A stretch of DNA of 64,000 bases from an uncultured Bacteroidales bacterium (GCA_902802815.1 CADCNQ010000015.1:1-64000), one strand, 5' to 3'; counted from the stretch's first letter, positions 1 through 7,862 are shown. A program made the numbers and translations. Notes: generated from the letters alone by a model not told the origin.

Positions 1-168
1 GCGCACAGAGCACAGAGCACAGTTTTCTCAGGGAGCAACCTAAATATTGGAGCAGAAAATTTACTATATAATATATATAATATATATTATATAGTAATTA
101 TTATTTATCATTTCTTACTTTTCTTCTCATACCCTCGCCAAAATAACTGTGCTCTGTGCTCTGTGCGC
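1..168. repeat. 24-bp inverted repeat around an AT-rich palindrome
   Basis: Positions 1-24 and 145-168 are perfect reverse complements. Each arm is made of the 7-bp word CACAGAG repeated. Between them, about 61-98, lies a near-palindromic run of TA steps. The first arm extended to 26 bp recurs exactly at 7350-7375 inside a coding region. The window starts at the arm, so the element may extend further left. Confidence 0.8.
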
Positions 169-337
169 TTAGGAATGTCTTTTTTTTCCAATAATCTCAT
201 TATGAAAAACATCCGATGAAATGCCCCAAAAAGACAGTTTTCTTCAAATGTTATGTCTGAATCAACAATTCTTTTGCGACAAAACAACTAAAAATAAAGA
301 ACTTTGCGGCGCAAACGGTTTTTAAATACTAACTACT

Positions 338-2089
338 ATGAAAAAAAACATTCTTTATTTAACGCTTGCGCTGATGCTCTATGGAACAGCACAAGCAACG
401 GGGCAGACACGACGCTATGCCTTTAAACCGGAAGATTACATCTCCACTGACAACAACAGGGCTCCACAGGATCGCTTCTTCTATGGCGACGACTACTTCA
501 GGATTGAAGCCACAGGGCCAAACAATGTGGCCTTCAAGATGGCCGAAAGCCACAACGGCGAGTATTACATCACAGGCGACGAACGCTGGTTTTTAATAAA
601 AGGCTCCAATTTATCGACGGCAGACGGACACACCTACCTCTGGTGGATAAACGGACACAACAACGGGCAGGTGCCTCCCTCCTACATCTGTTCCTACGGC
701 GGGAGTCAGTATTATATATGGAATATGGAATGCATCAACAGCATCAACAGCGGCGTTTTCAGCTGGTTCCTGGACAACACGGAAGAGAAAATCACATTGG
801 ACGGTCGTGATGCCGACTGGAAGCTGGTGACGGCAGCGGGTCTCACCGCTCTCGATGGAAATGGCGGAACCATCAGCGACATCGGCTTCTACAGCGACAA
901 GGAAATCAACGACAAATACAACGGACTGGCCAAATACCTGCTCGGAAACCAATGTCCCGATGGCGAGGATGTGACCGCCACATATATCACCAACCCCAGC
1001 TTTGAAGCCGACGGCAGCACCCTTTACAAGCAGAGGCCCACTGGCTGGACCGTGAACAGCGAAACCGCCTGGTGGGGCGTCAACGTGGGGAGCGGAGGAG
1101 GCGATCCGCAGGCCACTGACGGCACGTACATCTTCGGCGTGTGGGACGGAGGCGTGATGTCCGCATCCATCTCGCAAAGCATCACGCTGCCCAAGGGCCG
1201 CTATCTTCTCTCCGTGGACATGCAGGCCAGCAACATGCCCCCCAGCGAAAACAACGACGGCGTCCGTGTCGGCAACCAACACGTTTTCGCGGGTAACAAC
1301 TGCGGCTATTTCGCCGACCAGCATAGCACGGCCGGAGTGGGTGACACATATCCCATGCAGACCATCAGCGTGGTCTTCGAGCAGGCGGTCGACAACACGT
1401 CCATAAATATCGGCGTGGCAACGAGCTCAGCTCCCCATCAGACATGGTTCAAGATTGACAACTTCAGACTGTATCGCCTCACAGAGGAGACCACACACCT
1501 CAGCGTGGCAGTGATGGAAGTGCGCCAAGACGTGCAATACGGCACCTTCTGCGCTCCTTTTGAGGTGGCCATTCCGGACGGTGTAACCGCCTCAACATGC
1601 ACGGGGACAACGGGAGGCGTGTTGGAAATGGCGCCCCTGAGCAACAATATTCCCGCCAACACTCCGGTGATTCTCTATGCAAAGAACGGATACCCGAGAA
1701 CTCATCTCATCGGGTTGCATGTCCCGAACAGTCAGGATGATCTCGTCACCACAACGGGCAATCTCCTCGTGGGCAATGTGGGAACGGGGGCCAAGGACGT
1801 TCCCGCAGGAGACAACTACCTCCTGCAGAAGCAGGATGACAAGGTCGGCTTCTACAAAGTGAGCACGAGTGGCCGTACGATAGGCTACAATCGCTGCTAC
1901 CTCAGCATTCTCTCTAACAACAACGCACGTCCCTCATTCTTCTTCGACGAAGATGACTTCACCGGAGTGACAACGCTCGAAGAGACGGAGCAGGACAGCC
2001 CGAAAGACGGCATATACTTCGTCAACGGCAAAATTGAGATCGTGAAAGGCGGCATGAAATATGGCATCAACGGACAAATCTTAAAGTAA
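338..2089 (+). CDS. Secreted protein with carbohydrate-binding-like domain and Prevotella-type C-terminal tail
   Basis: A 583-residue protein with an N-terminal signal peptide ending near AQATGQ. Residues about 210-375 (from YITNPSFEADG to KIDNFRLYRL) read like a CBM4/9-type jelly roll of the kind found in secreted Bacteroidales proteins. The last 30 residues (GIYFVNGK ... KYGINGQILK) resemble the C-terminal tails common in Prevotella secreted proteins, so export to the surface is likely. No catalytic domain is recognised. A weak -7 element (GAACTTTG, 299-306) lies 31 bp upstream of the ATG. It is followed after 8 bp by a tiny gene that is probably cotranscribed. The export and jelly-roll assignments are inference from sequence style; the ligand is unknown. 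Confidence 0.75.
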   Translation: MKKNILYLTLALMLYGTAQATGQTRRYAFKPEDYISTDNNRAPQDRFFYGDDYFRIEATGPNNVAFKMAESHNGEYYITGDERWFLIKGSNLSTADGHTYLWWINGHNNGQVPPSYICSYGGSQYYIWNMECINSINSGVFSWFLDNTEEKITLDGRDADWKLVTAAGLTALDGNGGTISDIGFYSDKEINDKYNGLAKYLLGNQCPDGEDVTATYITNPSFEADGSTLYKQRPTGWTVNSETAWWGVNVGSGGGDPQATDGTYIFGVWDGGVMSASISQSITLPKGRYLLSVDMQASNMPPSENNDGVRVGNQHVFAGNNCGYFADQHSTAGVGDTYPMQTISVVFEQAVDNTSINIGVATSSAPHQTWFKIDNFRLYRLTEETTHLSVAVMEVRQDVQYGTFCAPFEVAIPDGVTASTCTGTTGGVLEMAPLSNNIPANTPVILYAKNGYPRTHLIGLHVPNSQDDLVTTTGNLLVGNVGTGAKDVPAGDNYLLQKQDDKVGFYKVSTSGRTIGYNRCYLSILSNNNARPSFFFDEDDFTGVTTLEETEQDSPKDGIYFVNGKIEIVKGGMKYGINGQILK

Positions 2090-2097
2090 CAGAAACC

Positions 2098-2283
2098 ATG
2101 AAAAAGACATATATAGCTCCCTCCTGCGTCGTAATGGTATTGAACGCAGAGAATATCATGTGCATGAGCAGCTACAGCGCCGAATCGCAGGCGTACGAAC
2201 AAGACACATATCAGTCGCTGAACGGCGGCGACGGCTTTGCCCGCGAAGTCATCCAGGCTCCAGACCCTTGGGAAGAATGGTGA
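2098..2283 (+). CDS. Small YxxP peptide, unknown function
   Basis: A 61-residue protein starting MKKTYIAPSCVV, 8 bp after the secreted protein gene. It has no clear signal peptide or transmembrane helix; its C-terminal half is acidic and ends in DPWEEW. Short MKKxYxxP proteins of this kind often sit next to secreted proteins in Prevotella and Bacteroides (from memory). The YxxP signature resembles the leader motif that RRE domains bind in lasso and related peptide precursors, but no maturation enzyme is nearby, so a RiPP role is only a possibility. The start is supported by the tight spacing to the upstream stop. Confidence 0.6.
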   Translation: MKKTYIAPSCVVMVLNAENIMCMSSYSAESQAYEQDTYQSLNGGDGFAREVIQAPDPWEEW

Positions 2284-2298
2284 TGCGGAGCAAGCTCC

Positions 2299-2333
2299 GA
2301 GTGAAGAACGAAGAGTGAAGAGTGAAGAATGAG
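2299..2333. repeat. Five in-phase 7-bp words (GAGTGAA type)
   Basis: GAGTGAA, GAACGAA, GAGTGAA, GAGTGAA, GAATGAG follow one another without gaps, 16 bp after the stop of the small gene. The rest of 2334-2640 shows no gene or clear structure. Confidence 0.8.
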
Positions 2334-2647
2334 AGATTGCTCAAAAACTGTCTCTACACTTTAAGTTATATAAAAGGGGTCTCTCCATTATTCGTTTCTA
2401 AGAAAGGGGTTGAATATAGACCGCTTCTGTCAATTGGAGCATGAAGAGATAAGGCGCTTATTTGACGCGTTAAACTCTCCCTCAAACGTTATAAATATTT
2501 TTTATGGTGCCAAACGGGCGCAGTTCCTTTGTATATCCGAGGTCTGCAAAACAGGATGTAAAAAATCTTCGGATGCCGCGTGGAAGCACCCCAAAAAAAC
2601 CTCAAAAATAGTTGTGCTCCGACGCTTGTCATGTGACGAAAATTATG

Positions 2648-2655
2648 TACCTTTG
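2648..2655 (+). promoter_or_regulatory. -7 promoter element TACCTTTG
   Basis: Matches the Bacteroidetes primary-sigma -7 consensus TAnnTTTG and lies 32 bp before the ATG at 2688. It supports the later ATG over the upstream TTG at 2655. Confidence 0.65.
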
Positions 2656-2687
2656 TGCCCGCTTTATTAAAATTGAAAAGCACATTT

Positions 2688-3929
2688 ATGATTGACTTAT
2701 CGAAAATTGTTGATGCTCTGCTCGAAAGGCTGGAGCAGGTGAGGATTGAGAGACCGTCGGCGGGCACTAAATACCGTCTGATGGGCATTGCGCTGGACAT
2801 CGGGGAACTGACGCAACAGATGAAGGATGAGGTACTTGAGAAGGTGAGCCGCGAGATAGTTCTGGACGCAGATGCCGACATCGACTATGGCGAGATGTCG
2901 CAACATATACTGACGAAGGAACTGGAGGAAAACGCCGTTCAAGATGAGATAAGAGTGCAGCAAGGGGTGGTGAATCAGGCGCTGGCGGCGCTGAGCGATA
3001 TGATGGATAAGATTGCCACGCAGCTGACGCGCCATCGCCACGATGAGGAATACGCGAAACTCTACGAGACGGAGTACCGCCGCTATATGACTTCCAGCGC
3101 AGCAAGGCGCTCCCGCCAGACGTTTGAAGAGTGGAGAGACAACGAATGCGGAGGGCATCCCTCACGGGAGGACATCGAGGACTACCGGCTGGAGAAGGTG
3201 CTGCAGATGTTCAGTAAGGGTGTGTTCGATTCGCAGGTGGAGCACATACAGCGTGCCAGACGTTATCCGGGCGAACTGGATTTCGACCTGCCGGGCGATC
3301 AGACAAAAATCAGCAAGACAGTCTTCCATCACTATGCCGCGCTGCGCAGAATCGTCGATTTCAAGGACGGTTCTTTGGTGGTGAATCCTGCGAGCGCAGG
3401 ACGTCATTTCTACGTCAACCGTCACAACGAGAATGCCAAGGCGCACCGCAATGCGTTCCTTAAATATATGCACAAGGTGGATATGGCGCAGCAGGAACTC
3501 AGGAATCTGGCGGCTCGGGCAGAGTCGGCCCGTCTGGAGGAGGCAGAGGAAGTTCTCAACCTGTTTGCTCCCGCGAAGCACTTGAAACGGCTTCTGCAAG
3601 AGGAATGGTTTGCCGTACTCACCACCGACGACAAACGCTACAACGGTGCCTGGGCAGAGTGTTTCGTGGATGCACTGATGGCTTCTGCATGGGGTGAGCA
3701 GATAGCACGCGACTGGGCAGTGAAGGACAAGCGGCTGACGCTGAAATGTATGATAGTGGGTATGCTGAAGGATGCCGGAGTGCTTCGAGGCAGTTACAGC
3801 CAGATAGCAAAACTTCTCAACATGGACGGCGAGAATGCCGACACGTTGGCAAAATACCTCGGCTTGGGTAAGAAGCAGGCCTATGCGGATTGGATTACGG
3901 AGTACACAAATCCTGCATTATCCGATTGA
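2688..3929 (+). CDS. Accessory-region protein of unknown function
   Basis: 413 residues from the ATG at 2688 (MIDLSKIVDALLERL). A longer reading from a TTG at 2655 is possible, but that codon overlaps the -7 box. The sequence is charged and mostly helical, with no signal peptide or membrane segment. Its C-terminal part (LKDAGVLRGSYSQIAKLLNM ... LGLGKKQAYADW) reads like a small helix-turn-helix unit. I do not recognise the family. It is followed by a terminator at 3935 and by OB-fold-like and primase-helicase genes in the same orientation, which suggests a role in a mobile or accessory replication module; that is inference from position only. Confidence 0.6.
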   Translation: MIDLSKIVDALLERLEQVRIERPSAGTKYRLMGIALDIGELTQQMKDEVLEKVSREIVLDADADIDYGEMSQHILTKELEENAVQDEIRVQQGVVNQALAALSDMMDKIATQLTRHRHDEEYAKLYETEYRRYMTSSAARRSRQTFEEWRDNECGGHPSREDIEDYRLEKVLQMFSKGVFDSQVEHIQRARRYPGELDFDLPGDQTKISKTVFHHYAALRRIVDFKDGSLVVNPASAGRHFYVNRHNENAKAHRNAFLKYMHKVDMAQQELRNLAARAESARLEEAEEVLNLFAPAKHLKRLLQEEWFAVLTTDDKRYNGAWAECFVDALMASAWGEQIARDWAVKDKRLTLKCMIVGMLKDAGVLRGSYSQIAKLLNMDGENADTLAKYLGLGKKQAYADWITEYTNPALSD

Positions 3930-3934
3930 AAACG

Positions 3935-3973
3935 TCCGATTGACTAGAGAGGCATAGTCAGTCGGATTTTTTT
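3935..3973 (+). terminator. Intrinsic terminator
   Basis: A 12-bp stem (TCCGATTGACTA with TAGTCAGTCGGA, one G-T pair, loop of 8) followed by seven T, directly after the stop at 3929. Confidence 0.8.
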
Positions 3974-4024
3974 GAAAATTTTTTTTCTTTTTGATTTACA
4001 GGTGCTTTGCTGCACCAGAATGAG

Positions 4025-4049
4025 TCCGATTGTTCAATCGGATTTTTTT
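4025..4049 (+). terminator. Second intrinsic terminator
   Basis: A perfect 8-bp stem TCCGATTG / CAATCGGA with a 2-nt centre, followed by seven T. It uses the same octamer as the preceding terminator and the promoter-proximal repeats at 4055-4070. Confidence 0.75.
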
Positions 4050-4075
4050 GTTTTCTCAATCGGATAATCGGACTC

Positions 4076-4083
4076 TACCTTTG
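4076..4083 (+). promoter_or_regulatory. -7 promoter element TACCTTTG behind CAATCGGA repeats
   Basis: TAnnTTTG element just downstream of two direct copies of an AATCGGA word (4057-4070). It starts a transcript that would meet the terminator-like hairpin at 4225 before the gene at 4308. Confidence 0.6.
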
Positions 4084-4255
4084 CACCGTCGAAAGTTAAA
4101 AACGACTTCGCTCTTTGACTTATTGGATTACGAAATATATTTGGTTATTAGTCATATGTTGAGTTTTGCGAGAGAAGCCAAAAACTTCACTTGGTAAATC
4201 CGGCGGTCTTCGGACTGCCACAACCTGCCCTGCTGCGACAGCACGGCAGTTTTTT
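4084..4255 (+). ncRNA. Candidate leader RNA or attenuator
   Basis: About 165 nt between the promoter at 4076 and a terminator hairpin at 4225-4255 (11-bp stem with one C-C mismatch, 3-nt loop, six T). No ORF of note lies inside. It could be an attenuated leader of the gene at 4308 or a free small RNA; sequence alone cannot decide. Confidence 0.4.
4225..4255 (+). terminator. Terminator hairpin upstream of the 4308 gene
   Basis: CTGCCCTGCTG and CAGCACGGCAG pair around a CGA loop with one mismatch, followed by six T. It lies 52 bp before the next start codon. Confidence 0.65.
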
Positions 4256-4307
4256 CTAAAGAACAACCCTACACATTATTAATAAATAAAAAGAAAAGAA
4301 CAAAATT

Positions 4308-4586
4308 ATGGAAACAAGAATTCTAAAAGTGGTGCGCCAGGGCGAGGCCTTCAGCGTACCAAGCCAAAAGGCAGAAGGGGGTCAGATGCAGAAGTGCAAC
4401 ATCGTGTTGCGCGAACTGGGCGGCTCCAAGTTCGAGAACGAGTATGTGTGTGCCATGCTAGGCACACTGGCATCGTGCAGGTTTTCCGACGGCGATGTGG
4501 TCCTTGCCACGCTCCGTTTCTCTACCCACGAGTATCAGGGACAGACATTTCAGGAAGTACTGGCAACGGATATTGTTGCTATTTAA
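4308..4586 (+). CDS. Small OB-fold-like protein, possible ssDNA-binding
   Basis: 92 residues, alternating short strands and turns (METRILKVVRQGEAFSVPSQ ... GQTFQEVLATDIVAI), with the look of a single OB-fold domain similar to DUF3127-type proteins; this match is from overall pattern, not a strict motif. No signal peptide. Placed between a leader-type terminator and the primase-helicase gene, so a role in DNA handling in the accessory block is plausible. Upstream AT-rich sequence with AAGAAAAGAA fits a Bacteroidetes ribosome-binding region. The gene end abuts a GC-rich inverted repeat at 4587. Confidence 0.55.
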   Translation: METRILKVVRQGEAFSVPSQKAEGGQMQKCNIVLRELGGSKFENEYVCAMLGTLASCRFSDGDVVLATLRFSTHEYQGQTFQEVLATDIVAI

Positions 4587-4695
4587 AGCCCCCTCCATCT
4601 CCCCCTTTGGGGGAGTGCGAGGACAAACAAGAAAAAACCAAATTGCCCCCAGAATAAATAGTACTCCCCTAAAGGGGGAGCGGAGAGGGGGCCTT
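4587..4695. repeat. GC-rich inverted repeat with nested palindromes
   Basis: Arms at 4587-4616 and 4663-4695 are imperfect reverse complements. Each arm contains its own palindrome (CTCCCCCTTTGGGGGAG and CTCCCCTAAAGGGGGAG), so the whole can fold as a cruciform or branched hairpin. It begins directly after the stop codon. Elements of this look are common between genes in Bacteroidetes (from memory). 4696-4789 holds no gene. Confidence 0.75.
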
Positions 4696-4789
4696 AACTG
4701 AGTTGAAAGACGAGCGGAGAAAAGTATCCGGATGTAATTGAGCTCAAACTAAAACTTCGCTTTTCCAAAGCTCGTAATTTCAACAACAA

Positions 4790-5116
4790 ATGAATAAGAC
4801 AGTATTTGTAACAGATGCCGCAGAACTGCAGAAGCGTATCAAGAGCGGCAAGAGAGTGGAAGGTGTTTTGTTTCTCGACAATAACACAGGTAAGTTGACC
4901 TTCAGGGCATACAACCGTCAGCCCCACACGCGGCCCAAAGACCGTATGCTCTACCAGATGGAACACGGCTGGCTGAAAGAGTCCAAGCAGCGCATCAAGC
5001 TCTTCGAGAGCGTGCCCAAGGGTTTGGGAGCAGAGCGCATCATGGCTGTGTTCGAGCGCGAGATAAGAGAATCGGAGGATGTGCTGATAGAGCGCGAAAA
5101 GGTTCATTTCCGTTAA
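4790..5116 (+). CDS. Unknown 108-residue protein upstream of the primase-helicase
   Basis: A small basic protein (MNKTVFVTDAAELQKRI ... LIEREKVHFR) with no signal peptide, membrane segment or motif I recognise. It lies 12 bp upstream of the DUF3987 gene in the same orientation, so the two are probably translated from one mRNA. A reading from 4790 is the only in-frame ATG near the start of the open frame. Function cannot be assigned; a partner of the primase-helicase is a guess from position. Confidence 0.6.
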   Translation: MNKTVFVTDAAELQKRIKSGKRVEGVLFLDNNTGKLTFRAYNRQPHTRPKDRMLYQMEHGWLKESKQRIKLFESVPKGLGAERIMAVFEREIRESEDVLIEREKVHFR

Positions 5117-5128
5117 AAAACGACAGCT

Positions 5129-7420
5129 ATGGCAAGAATAGATATAGGACAGAATATCATGAAGCCCCAGGTGGTGCCAGCCACCGCCGAGGGCTTCCTC
5201 CAAGCCGCCGACGACCGTAAGACAGGACGCATATGCGCAGAACTGGCAGACCTGCTGGAGCAGAAACAGCGCGGCGAACTGACTGAGGATGAGTACGGAG
5301 AGGCAAAGAACAAGAAGAAGCGCGGCTGCCGCTTCTACACTCCTCACGCCCACTTCAACAATGGCTACAAGCGCAGCGACGGCGACCCCGTGGATTCGGG
5401 CAAGGCAGTCATCGATATGGACGGCTGTGAGGATTTCGCGCAGCGATACGAACAGTATCTGAAAGGGCGCGAAAAGGAACTGGGCATCAACATGGTGAAT
5501 ATATCCGTGAGCAGCACGGGCGGTCATGTGCTCTTCGACATACCAGAAGGGCTGTCGCGCGAAGAGGCGCAGCAGTGGATGTCGCACATCATGGGCGATG
5601 TGGCATACGACAAGGCCGTGCACGACCTCGAACGTGCCATCTACATACCCTGCCGCGAGTATATCCTCTACATAGACGAAGAGCTTATGTTTGGAGACGA
5701 ACTGCATCCGACTGTAGTGACAATAGAGAGTCAAGAGCCGAGGGTCGAGAGTCAAGAGCCAACAGCCGATACTAACGACTCGTCAACTTGTCTACTAACT
5801 ACTTGTAAACTTTCTTTTCGCGGCACTCCGTACAGCGAAATAATAAAGGAATGGTGGCAGCGCAACGGGGGCGAACCGCAGGAAGGTGAGCGCAACGTGA
5901 AGCTGTATCAACTGGCTGTGAATCTGCGTGCCATCTGTGACAACAACCGCACGCTCCTGATGCAGATAATGCCGCGCATGGGTCTCAGCGAACAGGAATT
6001 GAAGAGCATCGTTGACTCCGCATGCAAGGAAACGCCAAAGGGTATCAGCAAGACAATGCGCGAAACCCTCACTGCCCTCAATGGCGAATGCTCAATGGTC
6101 AATGGTCAATGGTCAATGGAAAACGGCGAGGCTCAGCCCCCGACGATGCCCGAGAAGCTGCCGAAACTCGTACAACTGCTGGTGTCGAAGACGCCTGGTA
6201 TGTACAAGCCCGCTGTGGCACACGCAGTGTTCCCTGCGCTGGCAACACACCTGTGCGGCGTGCGCTTCACATACACAGACAATGTGGAGCACGAGGCAAC
6301 GCTGATGAACGTGCTGATGGCAGGTACGGGAGCCGGTAAGGGCTGCATAGACGAACCCATACGTCACATCATGGCCGACATCAAACGGCGCGACAAGGAG
6401 AACGAGGAGCGCGAAAAGGAGTGGAAGAAAGACTGCCAGAAGAAGGGAGCCAACAAGGACAAGATGGTGAGACCCGAAGGACTTGTGATACAGATTATCG
6501 ACCCCGATATGACGAAGCCTGCACTGGTGACCCGCATGGATGAGGCAGAAGGGCATTTCGTCTATGTGAAACTGAATGAGTTAGACCTCTTCGAGCAACT
6601 GAAGGGTCAGACGGGCAAGCAGCACTTCCAGCTGATGTGCCTGGCATTCGACCCAGGTGCGGAATACGGACAGACGCGCGTAGGAACGCAGTCGGTGACA
6701 GCCCGTCCCGTGTGCCGCTTCAACTGGAACGCCTGCACCACCATACTGAAAGGACGAAGGTTTTTCAGTCGCGTGCTGACCGACGGACCTATATCGCGCA
6801 TCAACTTCTGCACAATCCCTGAACAGGAAATAGGAGGCGAGCAGCCCATATACGGATGCTACGATCTGGAGTTTGACGAAGCTCTGAAACCCTACATCGA
6901 CAATCTGGTAGGAGCACGCGGTCTGACGGACTGCCCGAAGGCATATCGTCTGGCAAGGAAACTGCAGGATGAATGCGCAGAGTTCGCAAGGCTGAGCCAG
7001 AATGAAGTGTACTGGAATCTGTCGCACCGCGCATGCGTCATCGCATGGCTGAAAGCCTGTGTGCTCTATGTGGCAAACGGCTGCAAATGGGAAAGATGCA
7101 TCGAGGACTTCGTGCGCTGGAGCCTGAACTACGACCTGTGGTGCAAGATGCGATTCTTCGGAGAAGACATCGAGAAGGCTAACAGCGGCAGCGAGCTGAC
7201 CGGCAGACGGGGCCCCAAGAACCTGCTGGAACTGCTGCCCGACGAATTCACACTGGAAGATGCCAAGCGAGTGCGCAGACAGCAGGGACTGAGTGCGAGC
7301 GACAAGGATGCTGCCCACATGATTAGAACGTGGAAAGGCAGAGGCTACTGCGCACAGAGCACAGAGCACAGTTTTATTAAGAGCGGTATTTATGCCAACG
7401 GGAAAGGAGGTGAGCGATGA
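5129..7420 (+). CDS. VirE-N (BT4734-like) plus DUF3987 primase-helicase
   Basis: 763 residues. Residues about 20-200 fit the BT4734-like/VirE N-terminal domain seen in mobile-element primases, with an acidic VIDMDGCED strand and the ISVSSTGGHVLF strand. Residues about 300-650 fit DUF3987, a helicase-like ATPase, with a P-loop AGTGAGKG near residue 397. Together they suggest a primase-helicase acting on DNA in the cytoplasm. The gene is riddled with short-period repeat DNA translated in frame: 5728-5813, 6078-6119 and 7350-7375. These fall between domains or near the C-terminus, where extra residues are tolerated. It overlaps the next gene by 4 bp (ATGA). No integrase or relaxase is nearby, so the block may be a remnant or a domesticated module. 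Confidence 0.8.
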   Translation: MARIDIGQNIMKPQVVPATAEGFLQAADDRKTGRICAELADLLEQKQRGELTEDEYGEAKNKKKRGCRFYTPHAHFNNGYKRSDGDPVDSGKAVIDMDGCEDFAQRYEQYLKGREKELGINMVNISVSSTGGHVLFDIPEGLSREEAQQWMSHIMGDVAYDKAVHDLERAIYIPCREYILYIDEELMFGDELHPTVVTIESQEPRVESQEPTADTNDSSTCLLTTCKLSFRGTPYSEIIKEWWQRNGGEPQEGERNVKLYQLAVNLRAICDNNRTLLMQIMPRMGLSEQELKSIVDSACKETPKGISKTMRETLTALNGECSMVNGQWSMENGEAQPPTMPEKLPKLVQLLVSKTPGMYKPAVAHAVFPALATHLCGVRFTYTDNVEHEATLMNVLMAGTGAGKGCIDEPIRHIMADIKRRDKENEEREKEWKKDCQKKGANKDKMVRPEGLVIQIIDPDMTKPALVTRMDEAEGHFVYVKLNELDLFEQLKGQTGKQHFQLMCLAFDPGAEYGQTRVGTQSVTARPVCRFNWNACTTILKGRRFFSRVLTDGPISRINFCTIPEQEIGGEQPIYGCYDLEFDEALKPYIDNLVGARGLTDCPKAYRLARKLQDECAEFARLSQNEVYWNLSHRACVIAWLKACVLYVANGCKWERCIEDFVRWSLNYDLWCKMRFFGEDIEKANSGSELTGRRGPKNLLELLPDEFTLEDAKRVRRQQGLSASDKDAAHMIRTWKGRGYCAQSTEHSFIKSGIYANGKGGER
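5728..5813. repeat. 7-bp words plus 38-bp 8-8-7-8-7 element inside the primase gene
   Basis: GAGTCAA, GAGCCGA, GGGTCGA, GAGTCAA, GAGCCAA, CAGCCGA run in phase from 5728. Then CGACTCGT, CAACTTGT, CTACTAA, CTACTTGT, AAACTTT (5776-5813) match the layout of the elements at 9978 and 13720. All is translated between the primase-like and helicase-like domains. Confidence 0.85.
6078..6119. repeat. Six in-frame 7-bp words (TCAATGG) inside the primase gene
   Basis: TCAATGG, CGAATGC and four further TCAATGG copies are contiguous: 42 bp, exactly 14 codons, encoding a Ser/Asn/Met/Trp-rich linker just before the helicase-like domain. Confidence 0.85.
7350..7375. repeat. Third copy of the CACAGAG repeat, inside the primase gene
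   Basis: 26 bp identical to positions 1-26 of the window. It is translated as CAQSTEHSF about 20 residues before the C-terminus of the DUF3987 protein. Confidence 0.9.
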
Positions 7421-7674
7421 AAAGCAATCAGTCAAAGCGCAAGCCGACAAACACTTTTGTGTCGCTCGCCAGCCTGTATTGCCCATGGGGGCAGACCGGA
7501 AACAGGAAAGTGGGTAAACGTCAGTCGATAAGAGCCTTCTGGCAGGAATTGCATACGGCAAGGAAGGGTGAAGTGCCTCTCGCGGTATTGCTCAAGCGAA
7601 TGGGATGGTATCGCGGTCGCCGCCTCACCGCCGCAATGAGGAAGGTGATAGAAAAGCGGCTTGGAGAACCGTGA
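7417..7674 (+). CDS. Small basic protein of unknown function
   Basis: 85 residues, strongly basic (KSNQSKRKPTNTF ... MRKVIEKRLGEP), no signal peptide or membrane segment. The start is fixed by a 4-bp ATGA overlap with the primase-helicase stop and by a GGAAAGGAGG purine run just upstream, an unusually strong Shine-Dalgarno-like sequence for this phylum. A nucleic-acid-binding role would fit its charge and coupling to the upstream gene but is not shown. Its stop is followed by TAAGATG-type 7-bp words and a terminator. Confidence 0.6.
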   Translation: MKSNQSKRKPTNTFVSLASLYCPWGQTGNRKVGKRQSIRAFWQELHTARKGEVPLAVLLKRMGWYRGRRLTAAMRKVIEKRLGEP

Positions 7675-7708
7675 GAGATGTAAGATGTAAGAAGTAAGAT
7701 GTAAGAAG
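7673..7708. repeat. TAAGATG / TAAGAAG 7-bp words starting at the stop codon
   Basis: After GAGAGATG, the words TAAGATG, TAAGAAG, TAAGATG, TAAGAAG occupy 7681-7708, directly after the stop of the small basic gene and up to the terminator stem. Confidence 0.8.
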
Positions 7709-7740
7709 AAAGGTCGCTGAAAAAATCAGCGGCCTTTTCT
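7709..7740 (+). terminator. Intrinsic terminator
   Basis: Stem AAAGGTCGCTGA / TCAGCGGCCTTT (one G-T pair) with a five-A loop and T-rich tail. Its right arm begins the 63-bp repeat shared with 13769-13831. Confidence 0.85.
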
Positions 7741-7784
7741 TGTTTTCGGACAAAAACGCTGGGATTTTGGTGTTATTGTGAATT
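7722..7784. repeat. 63-bp direct repeat, copy 1
   Basis: Identical to 13769-13831. It contains the right arm of the terminator and the following T-rich and GGGATTTTGG sequence. The two copies bracket the two secreted-protein genes in the same orientation, about 6.0 kb apart. Confidence 0.9.
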
Positions 7785-7833
7785 CGAAGATGAAAAAGTG
7801 GGGAGGGATGGTGGTGGTTTAGAGAAAAAACTC

Positions 7834-7841
7834 TATATTTG
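7834..7841 (+). promoter_or_regulatory. -7 promoter element TATATTTG
   Basis: TAnnTTTG match 21 bp upstream of the ATG at 7863, leaving a leader of about 15 nt. Confidence 0.6.
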
Positions 7842-7862
7842 CGGCAGAAAAGACAAAGAACT

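Noticed and set aside
611..1324. 237-codon open frame on the minus strand
   Set aside because: Antisense shadow of the secreted protein gene; no recognisable domain.
2400..7720. Complete integrative element or prophage
   Set aside because: A primase-helicase is present, but no integrase, relaxase, capsid gene or flanking attachment repeat was found.
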